The notes below the pieces were generated by a model. It did not search any database. It saw only the letters and a program-made list of their open reading frames with translations, and was not told where the DNA came from. Below, piece after piece: positions 35,053-43,568 of a stretch of 64,000 nt of DNA. Made by a program: the position numbers and the translations under genes. The stretch's first letter is position 1. The number at the start of each line of letters is the position of its first letter. The DNA is from Vulcanimicrobiota bacterium (GTDB taxonomy: Bacteria > Vulcanimicrobiota > Vulcanimicrobiia > Vulcanimicrobiales > Vulcanimicrobiaceae), in the NCBI GenBank assembly GCA_027306785.1, contig DAHUZB010000009.1, forward strand, positions 186,001 through 250,000. Reading direction: 5' to 3'.

Positions 35053-38000
35053 CTGGATTTCGCATCGTTCGGAGCGCGGTACGAGAAGGTCGCGATCTTT
35101 CTCGTCGCCGTGCTCACCGTACTCGGCGTCTTCGCCTACGTCTCGATTCCCGCGAGCATCTTTCCGACGATGACGTTCTCCCGCATCGATGTGGTCGCCG
35201 ATGTGGGGAATTTGCCGCCGGATCAGGTGCGCGTCGCCGTCGGCGTGCCGCTCGAGCGCGCCTTTCAGGGGCTGCCCTCGGTGACGCGCGTGCAGACGAC
35301 TTCCTCGCAAGGCAACGTCGAATTCATCGTGGAGTTCGATCCCAAGACGAACGTGCAGGGCGATCTCACCTTCGTCAATCAGGCGATCGCGCAGACACGC
35401 TCGATGCTTCCGTCGAGCGTCGACGTGCAGGCGAACATCATCAATCCGAACAGCGAGCCGATCGTCTCGTACGCGCTCACCTCGAAGGTGATGTCGCAGA
35501 CGCTGCTCCACGAGCTTGCCGTACAATCGATGGTTCCCCGTTTCTACGGCGTGCCCGGCCTCGCGCGCGTCTCGGTCGCGGGCGGCCCGCAGCGCGAATA
35601 TCATGTGGAACTCGACCCGAGCGCGCTCGCGCAGTACGGGCTCACCGCCGCCGACGTCTCGCAAGCGATCGCGCAGGCGACGAATGTGACCGCGGTCGGC
35701 CTGCACGTGCGGCACTTCGTGCGCAACGTGGTCGTCGTCGACGCGGGCATTCGCACCGCGGCGGAGCTCGCGCGGATCGAGATTCCGACGCCGAAACACG
35801 TGGCGATTCCGCTCGCGGCGCTCGGCACGGTCGCGCTCGGCGTCGCGCCGGAGACCGATCAGGTGAGTTTCGATGCGAAGCACTCGGTGATCCTGAGCTT
35901 CTACGCGCTTCCGGGTGCGGACGCGGTGAAGATGGCCGACGGGATCGCGGGGCGCGCGAAGACGATCGGTGCCGCGCTCCCGGCGCAGACCTCGCTCGTG
36001 AAGTTTTGGGACCAGACGACGCTCGTGAAGGAGTCGCAGAGCTCGCTACGCGACGCGATTCTGATCGGTGCGCTGCTCGCGATCCTCGTGATCCTGCTCT
36101 TCCTGCGCAACCTGCGGATGACGCTCGTCGCGGCGATCGTGATTCCGCTCGCAATGTCGATCGCGATCTTTTTCATGGGCATCGAGGGGCAGACGCTCAA
36201 TCTGATGAGCGTCGGCGGACTCGCGATCGCGGTCGGTCTGATTATCGACGATGCGATCGTGGTCATCGAGAACATCGCGCGCAATCATTTCGAGAATCCC
36301 AATCGTCCGATGTCGGCGATCGTGCACGATGCGATGTCGCAGATCGGCGGCGCGATGGCCGCCTCGACGACCACGACGGTCGTGGTCTTCGTACCGCTCG
36401 CGCTGCTTACCGGCGTGAGCGGATTCTTCTTTCGAGCGCTCGCGCTCACGCTCTCGACCGCACTGATCGTCTCGCTGCTGCTCGCCCTCTTCGTCGCTCC
36501 GGTGCTCGCGAAGTGGCTCGTGCGCCCGAAGGATCAGGATCACGAGGGGCATACCGATGCCATCGGGCGCGTGCTCGAGCGCTATGAGCCGCTGCTGCGC
36601 TGGTCGCTCGCGCGGCGCAGGGTGATCTATGCGGCCTCGGGCGTGGTGCTGGTCGTAACCGTCCTGCTGCTCTCGCGGCTTCCGAGCGACTTTCTACCGA
36701 AGCTCGACGAAGGGCAGTTCGAGATTTCGTATCAGATGCCGGTCGGGACGAGTTTAGCCGCGACCGACCGCGCGGCGACGCAGATGGAACGCGTCGTCAA
36801 ACGCGATCCGGCAGTCGTCGCGGTCGGTCGTTGGACGGGACTCGATACCAACGGCTACTCGCCGACCCCGCAGAACAGCGGCACGATTCGCGTGCAGTTG
36901 AAGCCCGCGAACGAACGCGCATCGTACGACGTGGTAAGCAATCGTTTACGCGACGAACTGGCGGAGCTCGTGCCCTCGGCACAGTTCGATTTTCACCAGA
37001 TCCTCGAGGACATGATCAACGATGTTTCCGGTGCGCCGGCACCGCTCGAGATTTCGATCGTCGGGCCGGATCAGGCGACGCTCGTGAAGTACGCGAATGC
37101 GATCGCGGACAAGCTCGGCAAGGTACCGGGCGTCGCCGACGTGTTCTCCGGCGTGATCTACACCGACCCGACGATTCAAGTCGCGCCGAATGGGCGCATG
37201 CTCTCCGAACTCGGCTGGCAGCCGTCGTCGCTCGCCGACGCGCTTGCCGCATCGCAGCAAGGATCGGTCGCGGCGAATCTGCCGGGACCCTACAACCTGA
37301 TTCCGGTACGCGTTGCCGTGGACGGCGGCGGCGCGCTCGGCGGCGGCAGCGTGATCTCGCCGAACGGTCCCGTAGCGCTCGACGCGATCTCGCGCCTCGC
37401 GCCCGCGCATCTCGCCACCTCGATCTTCGAGGAGAACGGCGCGCGCTTGATTCGCATTACCGCGAGCATTAACGGCGCGAGCCTCTCGTCGGTGGTTGCG
37501 GGGATCGACAAGGTGCTCGCGCAGGCGCATCTGCCGCCGGGATACACGACGCGCATCGGCGGCGAGTACCGCGCACAGCAGCAGTCGTTCCGCCAGTTTG
37601 CGACCGTGATCGCGATCGCGGTGGTGCTGGTCTTCGCGGTGATGCTCGCCACCTTCCGCTCGTTCCGCCTACCGCTCGTGATCCTCACCGCGATTCCGCT
37701 CGCACTCATCGGCGTCGCGCTCGGGCTCTTCGTGACGAATACGCCGTTCAACGTGTCGTCGTTCATGGGGTTGCTGCTGCTGGTCGGCATCGTGGTGAAG
37801 AACGGCATTTTGCTCATCGACGTAGCGAATCAGCGGCGTCAGGCGGGGGATAGCGTGGAGGAAGCGCTCGTGGTGGCGGGGCGCACGCGCTTGCGGCCGA
37901 TCGTGATGACGACCTTTGCGGCGATCGGCGGTCTGTTACCGCTCGCGCTCGGCATCGGATCGGGGGCGGCGATGGAGCGACCGCTCGCAATCGCGGTGAT

Positions 38001-38091
38001 CGGCGGTCTCTCGACCGCAACCGCGTTCACGCTGGTCGTGATCCCCGTGCTCTACGCGGGCTTCGCCGGACGCCGGGAGGTACACGCATGA
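35053..38091 (+). CDS. RND efflux permease (AcrB/HAE-like), probable CTG start
   Basis: The first standard start in frame is GTG 35110, but this would cut into the first membrane helix. The codons upstream read (L)DFASFGARYEKVAIFLVAVLT, a typical RND N-terminus with a cytoplasmic charged segment before helix 1. AGGGG lies 7 nt before a CTG at 35053, which I take as the likely start (1012 aa). The protein shows the RND repeats: helix 4 GLIIDDAIVVIENIARN with the proton-relay Asp pair, NPP-type porter domains and a second helix set from ~840 (VIAIAVVLVFAVMLATF, GIVVKNGILLIDVAN). It exports drugs or other hydrophobics with the adaptor and channel encoded downstream. Confidence 0.88.
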   Translation: MDFASFGARYEKVAIFLVAVLTVLGVFAYVSIPASIFPTMTFSRIDVVADVGNLPPDQVRVAVGVPLERAFQGLPSVTRVQTTSSQGNVEFIVEFDPKTNVQGDLTFVNQAIAQTRSMLPSSVDVQANIINPNSEPIVSYALTSKVMSQTLLHELAVQSMVPRFYGVPGLARVSVAGGPQREYHVELDPSALAQYGLTAADVSQAIAQATNVTAVGLHVRHFVRNVVVVDAGIRTAAELARIEIPTPKHVAIPLAALGTVALGVAPETDQVSFDAKHSVILSFYALPGADAVKMADGIAGRAKTIGAALPAQTSLVKFWDQTTLVKESQSSLRDAILIGALLAILVILLFLRNLRMTLVAAIVIPLAMSIAIFFMGIEGQTLNLMSVGGLAIAVGLIIDDAIVVIENIARNHFENPNRPMSAIVHDAMSQIGGAMAASTTTTVVVFVPLALLTGVSGFFFRALALTLSTALIVSLLLALFVAPVLAKWLVRPKDQDHEGHTDAIGRVLERYEPLLRWSLARRRVIYAASGVVLVVTVLLLSRLPSDFLPKLDEGQFEISYQMPVGTSLAATDRAATQMERVVKRDPAVVAVGRWTGLDTNGYSPTPQNSGTIRVQLKPANERASYDVVSNRLRDELAELVPSAQFDFHQILEDMINDVSGAPAPLEISIVGPDQATLVKYANAIADKLGKVPGVADVFSGVIYTDPTIQVAPNGRMLSELGWQPSSLADALAASQQGSVAANLPGPYNLIPVRVAVDGGGALGGGSVISPNGPVALDAISRLAPAHLATSIFEENGARLIRITASINGASLSSVVAGIDKVLAQAHLPPGYTTRIGGEYRAQQQSFRQFATVIAIAVVLVFAVMLATFRSFRLPLVILTAIPLALIGVALGLFVTNTPFNVSSFMGLLLLVGIVVKNGILLIDVANQRRQAGDSVEEALVVAGRTRLRPIVMTTFAAIGGLLPLALGIGSGAAMERPLAIAVIGGLSTATAFTLVVIPVLYAGFAGRREVHA

Positions 38092-39314
38092 TTCACGGGC
38101 TGATCCTCGGGGTCGTGATCGAAGGCTTTGCAAAGGTGACGCTCCCCGACGCGGAACGCGCGGCGATCGCGCACTCGCCCGACGTCGCCGCCGCATCGGC
38201 GAAGGTGGACGAAGCGCGCGCGCTCTTCGATGCGGCGCGGGCGTCGTATGGACCGGCGCTGATCGCAAATTACGCGGAAGCGCCGCAAGGCGGCAATGCG
38301 CCGGGCGAGACGATCGCGCAGCGCTTGACGACCGTCGGCGCACAGGTGACGCTCGGCGATCTGCTCGCCTATGCGCCCGCGGTCTCGCAGGCGAACGCGG
38401 TGTTGCGCGGCGCGCAGTTCGATCTTGCGAACGCGCGGCGTGCCGAACGCATCGCGGTGATCGGCGAGTACTACGGTGCGCTCGCGGCGCACGCGCGACT
38501 GGCGGCGCGCACCTCGGCGCTCGCGGCGGCACGTTCCGACGAGCGCGCCGCGACGCTACGTTTTCACGCGGGTGACGTGCCGAAGCTCGATGTCGTGCGC
38601 GCCGAGGTGGCGGTCTCGCAGGCGCAGGCGGCCCGGGCGCTCGCGCGTGCCGACGTGCAGAACGCCGATGAGGCGCTCGCGACCGAACTCGGCATCGACG
38701 TCGCGGAGTTGCAACAGGTCGCGGCGAGCGGCTCGTCGCTCCCGACGAACGCGCCCGATCCCGCGCACGCGGTACGCGCCGCGCTCGCCGCGCGCCCCGA
38801 GATCGCATCGGCAAAGGCGAACGTCGCGGCCGAAGAGCACGCCGTCGCGGTCGCGCAGCGCGGCGGCCTGCCCTTGCTCACGCTGAGCGCGGGAATGACG
38901 AGCGGTGTCGATACGGGGATCGCCGTGCACGGACCGAGCGTCAATGCCTCGCTCGCGCTACCGATCGGCGGCGCCGCGCACGATCGCGTGCTCGCGGAGC
39001 GCGCGCGCCTGGCGCAAGCGCAAGCCCTGCTCGCGAAGGCGGAGCGCGCGGTGCGCGTCGAGGTGGGTTCGGCCGCGCGCTCGGTTGCGGCGCAGGAGAG
39101 CGCGCTCGTCGCCGCGGAGCGTGCGCTGCGCGAAGCCAAGGCGGAAGTGAACGCGACGCAGATCGGCTATCGCAGCGGCGCGAGTTCGAGTCTCGATGTG
39201 GAGACGGCGCGCGCGACCTACGCGCAGGCACTCGGTGCGGATATTACGGCTCGCTACGGTCTCGCTCAGGCCCAGGCGACCTTGCAATTGGAGATCGGGG
39301 AGAGTCATGCCTAG
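38088..39314 (+). CDS. TolC-family outer membrane efflux protein
   Basis: The 408-residue protein overlaps the RND stop by ATGA. It has the duplicated helical TolC pattern, rich in Ala and Glu/Arg. Repeats include LPDAERAAIAHSPDVAAASAKVDEA and, in the second half, AVRAALAARPEIASAKANVAAEEHAVAVAQRGGLP. The end GYRSGASSSLDVETARATYAQALGADITARYGLAQAQATLQ is the usual C-terminal signature. An N-terminal hydrophobic stretch (GLILGVVIEGFAKVTL) is short for a signal peptide, so the start may lie elsewhere. It should form the outer-membrane duct of the pump. Confidence 0.9.
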   Translation: MIHGLILGVVIEGFAKVTLPDAERAAIAHSPDVAAASAKVDEARALFDAARASYGPALIANYAEAPQGGNAPGETIAQRLTTVGAQVTLGDLLAYAPAVSQANAVLRGAQFDLANARRAERIAVIGEYYGALAAHARLAARTSALAAARSDERAATLRFHAGDVPKLDVVRAEVAVSQAQAARALARADVQNADEALATELGIDVAELQQVAASGSSLPTNAPDPAHAVRAALAARPEIASAKANVAAEEHAVAVAQRGGLPLLTLSAGMTSGVDTGIAVHGPSVNASLALPIGGAAHDRVLAERARLAQAQALLAKAERAVRVEVGSAARSVAAQESALVAAERALREAKAEVNATQIGYRSGASSSLDVETARATYAQALGADITARYGLAQAQATLQLEIGESHA

Positions 39315-40464
39315 ATGGATCTGGTGGGCGCTCGGGGCGCTCGTAGCGATCGTTGCCGCCGTCCTGCTGCTGCATCGTACGCCGCCCGCGACGACGAACG
39401 CGGATGCGGGCGTCTCGGTGCCGCTCGCAACGGTGCGCTATGGCCCGTTCGCCGTGGTGCTCGACGAGGCCGGTCACATCGGCGCGCCGTCGGGCACGCA
39501 GTCGCAACTCGTCTTTCCGAATGCGGGTGTGCTCGGCGCGCTCTACGTGCACGTGGGCGAGCGCGTCCGCGCCGGGCAGCCCCTCGCGGTGCTCGAGACT
39601 CGTCCGCGCGCGCTCGCGGCGCAGCCGGCCGCGGCCGACGCGCAGATGGCGTCGGCGCAAGCGCAGGCGGCCGCCGTGGATAAATATTCGACGCAGATTT
39701 CGGTGGATCGCGCCGCGCTCGCGCGCGCGCGGCATCTCTACGCCGCGGGTGTCGCTGCCGAGAAAGACGTGCAGAGCGCGCGCGCGCAACTCGCCGCCGA
39801 CGAGGCCGCCGCACAGGGTGCAAGCGCCGATCGCCGCGCCGCACAGGCCCAGGCGCAGTCCGCCGATGCGCGCGCGGCGCTCGCGTCGACGGCACTCGCG
39901 AACGCGACCCTGCGCGCTCCGAACGCGGGCGTGGTGACCGCGATCTTGCGTCGTCCGGGTGAAGGCGTCGATCCGTCGACGCCGGTGATTGCGATCGGCC
40001 CGCCGTCGCAGGGTGACGTGACGCTCGCGGTGCCCTCGGGCGATGCCGCGCAGATCGCGGTCGGCGATGCGGCGCAGATCGTGATCGGTAGCGAACGCGC
40101 CGACGGACGCGTCACCGCCGTCGTTCCGGCGGTCGATCCCGCCACGCAAGCGGCGACCGTCGTGCTCGCGGGCGCGCCGTCGGATGCCGTCGCGGGTAGC
40201 GCCGTACGCGCGCGGATTACGGTCGCGCACGTGCGCGGACTGCTCGTACCCGAGAGCTCGATCGTCGCCGATCCGCAGAGTGGCGACACCGTGCTCTTCG
40301 TGCGGCAGAAGCAGAAGGACGGCGGCGAGAAGTTCGCCGAGCGCGTCGTTCACGTCGCGCACGAAGACGGCACGACCGCCGAGCTTCGCGACGGCGTCAG
40401 CGCAGGCGAAAAGATCGCCGCACAAGGCGCCTTCGAACTCCTCGCACCGGCGGGCGGCGGGTAA
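39307..40464 (+). CDS. HlyD/MFP-family periplasmic adaptor of the RND pump
   Basis: The ATG at 39307 overlaps the TolC-like stop (8 nt). The 385-residue protein has one N-terminal anchor (WIWWALGALVAIVAAVLLL), a lipoyl-type half (PNAGVLGALYVHVGERVRAGQPLAVLET), an Ala/Gln-rich coiled-coil hairpin (about 105-190), the second lipoyl half (LRAPNAGVVTAILRRPGEGV), and a beta-barrel/MP-proximal region. It bridges the RND permease and the TolC duct. Its last 222 bp recur at 45986-46207 after the accessory insert. Immediately after the stop lie IS3 remnants. Confidence 0.9.
   Translation: MPRWIWWALGALVAIVAAVLLLHRTPPATTNADAGVSVPLATVRYGPFAVVLDEAGHIGAPSGTQSQLVFPNAGVLGALYVHVGERVRAGQPLAVLETRPRALAAQPAAADAQMASAQAQAAAVDKYSTQISVDRAALARARHLYAAGVAAEKDVQSARAQLAADEAAAQGASADRRAAQAQAQSADARAALASTALANATLRAPNAGVVTAILRRPGEGVDPSTPVIAIGPPSQGDVTLAVPSGDAAQIAVGDAAQIVIGSERADGRVTAVVPAVDPATQAATVVLAGAPSDAVAGSAVRARITVAHVRGLLVPESSIVADPQSGDTVLFVRQKQKDGGEKFAERVVHVAHEDGTTAELRDGVSAGEKIAAQGAFELLAPAGGG
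40243..40464 (+). repeat. Direct repeat, copy A (3' end of hlyD-like gene)
   Basis: This 222-bp stretch encoding the last 74 codons (including the stop) of the adaptor recurs at 45986-46207 with six substitutions, about 97% identity. The two copies bracket the accessory region. The flanks of the two copies differ on both sides. Confidence 0.95.
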
Positions 40465-40502
40465 ATGTCGCGATTTCTAGGAAAAACAAGCTGCTGCATT
40501 GA

Positions 40503-41203
40503 TGGGTCTGAGCTCATTTTCTAATCCATCAGCAATTGTGGGATGAGCTGATGTTGAGCCGCGGCGAATTCCGTCGGCGTCAGGTCGCTTAGCGACGAAT
40601 GCGGACGGACCTCGTTGTAGTCCACGAGCCAGGCGTCAGCGGAGCCTCGGATCTCAGGGAGCGTGCGAAAGTACTGCACGTTGAGGAACTCATCGCGGAC
40701 GCGGGCGTTGAATCATTCGATCCAAGCGTTCTGCGCCGGTTTGCCAGGATCGATGAAGTGATCGATCGACCACTGCAGCATCGCCGTCGCCACGTTTTCC
40801 GGTCCGTTATCGACCCGCAGGCGATCGGGATATCCACGAACGGCGGCAATTTCGTCGAGCGTGCGGATAACACGGCGACTTGTGAGCGAGAAATCGGGAT
40901 CAAGAGCGAGACCTTCTCGACTGAAGCGATCTTCGATCGTGAGCAGGCGCGCTTTCCGGCGCGTCATCAGCTACTCTTGCATGAAGTCGAGGCCCCACTC
41001 TTCGTTGAGCCACGTCGGCGCTGGTGAAACGTAACCACGCGCGAGTCGCACCCGGCGTTTCTTGCGTGCGCGTCGAGCTCTTGGAGGATTTCGACGATTT
41101 GCGCCTCGGTATACCGCCGTTTGCGCACGCGGGTCTCCTTTGCAGGCCTTCTTGGCCGGAAAGCCACAATTCCCATTGGACTAGTTTTCGGGGCTCAGAC
41201 CCA
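40503..41203 (-). mobile_element. Decayed IS3-family insertion sequence, 701 bp
   Basis: The ends carry imperfect ~25-bp inverted repeats: TGGGTCTGAGC... on the + strand at 40503 and the same 11 bases on the - strand ending at 41203, followed by partly matching sequence. Inside is a broken orfA/orfB transposase. The element is far shorter than a full IS3-type copy (1.2-1.5 kb) because of an internal deletion. No target-site duplication was found next to the ends (TTGA versus AGGC), suggesting rearrangement after insertion. Confidence 0.8.
40521..41128 (-). pseudogene. IS3-family transposase orfA/orfB remnant
   Basis: orfA begins with GTG 41128 after AAAGGAGA and gives RKRRYTEAQIVEILQEL. It then runs, after an internal deletion, into orfB sequence in another frame (RARKKRRVRLARGYVSPAPTWLNEEWGLDFMQE). 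A TAG at 40971-40973 and a TGA at 40713-40715 (Ser codon to stop in AWIE[S]FN) interrupt the DDE domain. DDE-type motifs remain: FSREGLALD, LRVDNGPENVAT, PGKPAQNAWIE and DYNEVRPHSSLSDLTPTEF. Multiple stops and the deletion make it inactive. Confidence 0.9.
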
Positions 41204-41325
41204 AGGCGGCCGGAATCATCCGGTAGCGGCTCGAAAAGAATGTTATGTAGGGACTCCCGATTCAAACACCTTAAGGCGCGTGCTCCTTGAGCCAGCGTCT
41301 CCTGATTTTGAAAGCGAGAATGTAG

Positions 41326-43056
41326 TTGCAACAAATCAGCCCCAGAGGGGTGGCGGCATTTGCAGCAGCGCTCATTGCCTTAGACGGCGCATGCAGCGGC
41401 GGCGGTAGCTCAGGCGGCCCGACTGGAAACATAATCGGCGCCTCGGCCGTTCCCGATCCCATACAGGCAGACAATGGTTCGCCCTTAGTATACGGGTGCT
41501 CGGCGCCGGCGCCATCGTCGACGTACAATACTCCCGGCGAGCAGTGGATATTCAACTGGTCGAACAACAGTAACACCGAGGGTGCCGAGTACTGGCCAAA
41601 AGGAAACGGCTCGACACCGGCTACCCTTGAAGTCTGGGACGACCCGCACAACGCGAACAGCACGTACACGGCAGGGCAGCAGGCCGCCAACTTCTGGCAG
41701 AGCCAGCTCAACAGCGGACAGCCTGGCATCATGCTGCTCGCCCTGGGCGTCGACACGAGTTATGACGGGGGGTTGGGCGATTCCGTCGAGATTCTCGATA
41801 CTACCGATACCGAAGATTGGCCGGGTGGCGCGGCGTATCCGCAGCCTTACGAGGGTGGCGACAATGTGTTGGTGTTCAGTAGCAACAGCCAACAATTATT
41901 GGATGCATACATCACACTGAATCCGAACCTCGGACCGCAGCAGACGTATGAGAGCGCACTCCACGAACTTGGACATGCGCTTGGGCTCAACCACAGCAAG
42001 TACCAATGGTCGATCATGTTCCCGTACGCATCTTCGTGCATCTCAACGAGTTCGACGTCGATGGCAGCCGAAGACAAGGAATACCTCTGGGGCGTCTACG
42101 ATCCCGGATGGCACCCGACCAAGACTCCAGGGCCGTTCAAGAGTCCCGGGCCGTGCTTCGAGGCGGCACCTGAGAACAAGGCGATGATTACTTGTCCGAG
42201 GTACCTTAGCACGCCCGTTTCCAGCGGGACCGGCGGCAAGTTCTCCGGAAATATGACCTATATCGTCCCGCGTGGCCGTCACATACAGCCCGCCCTCGAT
42301 GCCTATGCTTTGGCTGCGACGAGGGCCATGGCGCGCTCCACGATACCAGGACATCCGCGAGCGCTCTGGCACTTGGTGGAGGACAACGACCATAGCGACG
42401 GTTTGAGCGTCGACTCCCTGTGGCTCTCCTCCTCGCTCGTTGCACAAGCTCACGTTATCGGAAATCTTGCGCAGCGCTCGGGCGACCTCCTTACCACGAC
42501 GTTCAAAGAGCTAGAAGTTACGTCGATTTACAAACACCTTTACTCGCCCGATGCATCGGTCAAGCCGGGCGACGTGATCGTCGTCGCCGATACGACCTTG
42601 CCTCACGGGGATGAAATCATGGATGATCCAGCGCTTGCGCCTCTTGATGGAAACGTTATGCTGTTTCTGCGGCGCAGCGGCGTCATAACGACCTATCGAG
42701 GAAAGAGCGTACCCGTTTACGTCCAAACCAGCCTGTTCAATAGCAAGTTCAAGGTCGACGCCGCCGGCAGATTGCGTCCTCTTGGGGTGCGTTTGACCGT
42801 CGTCAACGACGACATTAACGGCCGTACCATACCCAATGAACTCTTGGAAATGGCAGACGGGCCAAAAACGCCAAAGACGCTCACCGCCGTCAGCTTCCCT
42901 TACAATGAGGCGGCTTCCGTTCAGCATTTGCTGGCGCGACGCGGCTATCGGACCGCCGGTCAAATCATCGACTACCAGCGCCAGCTGTTCACGAATCCGC
43001 ACGCCCTCTACGAACAGCAAGCGTTGCAAGACATACGTATGCGGCCTCATGCCTAA
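41326..43056 (+). CDS. Metzincin-type zinc metalloprotease, exported
   Basis: The start is TTG 41326, directly after a stop, giving 576 residues. An N-terminal hydrophobic region (GVAAFAAALIALDGAC) ends in Cys-Ser-Gly-Gly-Gly, suggesting export and perhaps lipidation, although the residues before Cys are not a standard lipobox. The catalytic site is HELGHALGLNH (HExxHxxGxxH), with a Met-turn SIMFPYASS ~16 residues on, as in matrixin-like M10 proteases. The C-terminal ~290 residues (YIVPRGRHIQPALDAYALAA, GDVIVVADTTLPHGDE) are not recognised. It heads an operon with a lipoprotein and a secretin. Codon use is less GC-biased than in neighbouring core genes. Confidence 0.8.
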   Translation: MQQISPRGVAAFAAALIALDGACSGGGSSGGPTGNIIGASAVPDPIQADNGSPLVYGCSAPAPSSTYNTPGEQWIFNWSNNSNTEGAEYWPKGNGSTPATLEVWDDPHNANSTYTAGQQAANFWQSQLNSGQPGIMLLALGVDTSYDGGLGDSVEILDTTDTEDWPGGAAYPQPYEGGDNVLVFSSNSQQLLDAYITLNPNLGPQQTYESALHELGHALGLNHSKYQWSIMFPYASSCISTSSTSMAAEDKEYLWGVYDPGWHPTKTPGPFKSPGPCFEAAPENKAMITCPRYLSTPVSSGTGGKFSGNMTYIVPRGRHIQPALDAYALAATRAMARSTIPGHPRALWHLVEDNDHSDGLSVDSLWLSSSLVAQAHVIGNLAQRSGDLLTTTFKELEVTSIYKHLYSPDASVKPGDVIVVADTTLPHGDEIMDDPALAPLDGNVMLFLRRSGVITTYRGKSVPVYVQTSLFNSKFKVDAAGRLRPLGVRLTVVNDDINGRTIPNELLEMADGPKTPKTLTAVSFPYNEAASVQHLLARRGYRTAGQIIDYQRQLFTNPHALYEQQALQDIRMRPHA

Positions 43057-43558
43057 CAAGGGTGGCAGGCTCTGCCTTGGGGCCATCGCGTGCGTGATGG
43101 CCCTCCCTTTAACGGGATGCGCCAGAGGCGCATCTCCCGGTCTCGTGCTTTCCAATTGCACGCAGCGCTGGGACGTCAACGGCCGGCTGCACATGAGCTT
43201 CGACACGAAAGACGTGGCCGCGAAGACCGTTGTCGGGGCCACGATCTATCTCGGAGGCCCTTTAGGGGAAGCGAACGTTCAAGGCGCTGACGCGATGGAC
43301 CCTCAGGAGTTCGAGCGAGCTGTTGCCGTGAGGACGCTGCCGTTCGATTTTCACGGGTCCCTGCAATCGGGCGAGTCAAAAACGTTGCAGTTGATGAGCA
43401 CCTTCAGTCGCCCGCCGCATGTCGCTCCGACGAATGTCCGTCCGGCCGGCTGCTTCGTCGGCTCGGTCCGATTCGCTGACGGGACGCGCTGGACACACGA
43501 CGTGCACATTGGTTTCACGGGCCGGAGGGCCCCATATTTCATACCTGAAAAACCCTAA
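43049..43558 (+). CDS. Small lipoprotein of unknown function
   Basis: The ATG at 43049 overlaps the protease stop (8 nt). The 169-residue product has a clear lipobox: MALPLTGC after a short charged start. The mature part is beta-rich, with DTKDVAAKTVVGATIYL, a central RTLPFDFHGSLQSGESKTLQL and a closing TRWTHDVHIGFTGR. I do not recognise the fold. Lipidation and the neighbouring secretin suggest an outer-membrane or pilotin-like role, which is inference only. Confidence 0.75.
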   Translation: MPNKGGRLCLGAIACVMALPLTGCARGASPGLVLSNCTQRWDVNGRLHMSFDTKDVAAKTVVGATIYLGGPLGEANVQGADAMDPQEFERAVAVRTLPFDFHGSLQSGESKTLQLMSTFSRPPHVAPTNVRPAGCFVGSVRFADGTRWTHDVHIGFTGRRAPYFIPEKP

Positions 43559-43568
43559 TGGAGGTTCC

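Noticed and set aside
40713-40967. Stand-alone 84-codon gene within the IS remnant
   Set aside because: It is the middle of the IS3 DDE domain between two nonsense codons, not a separate gene.
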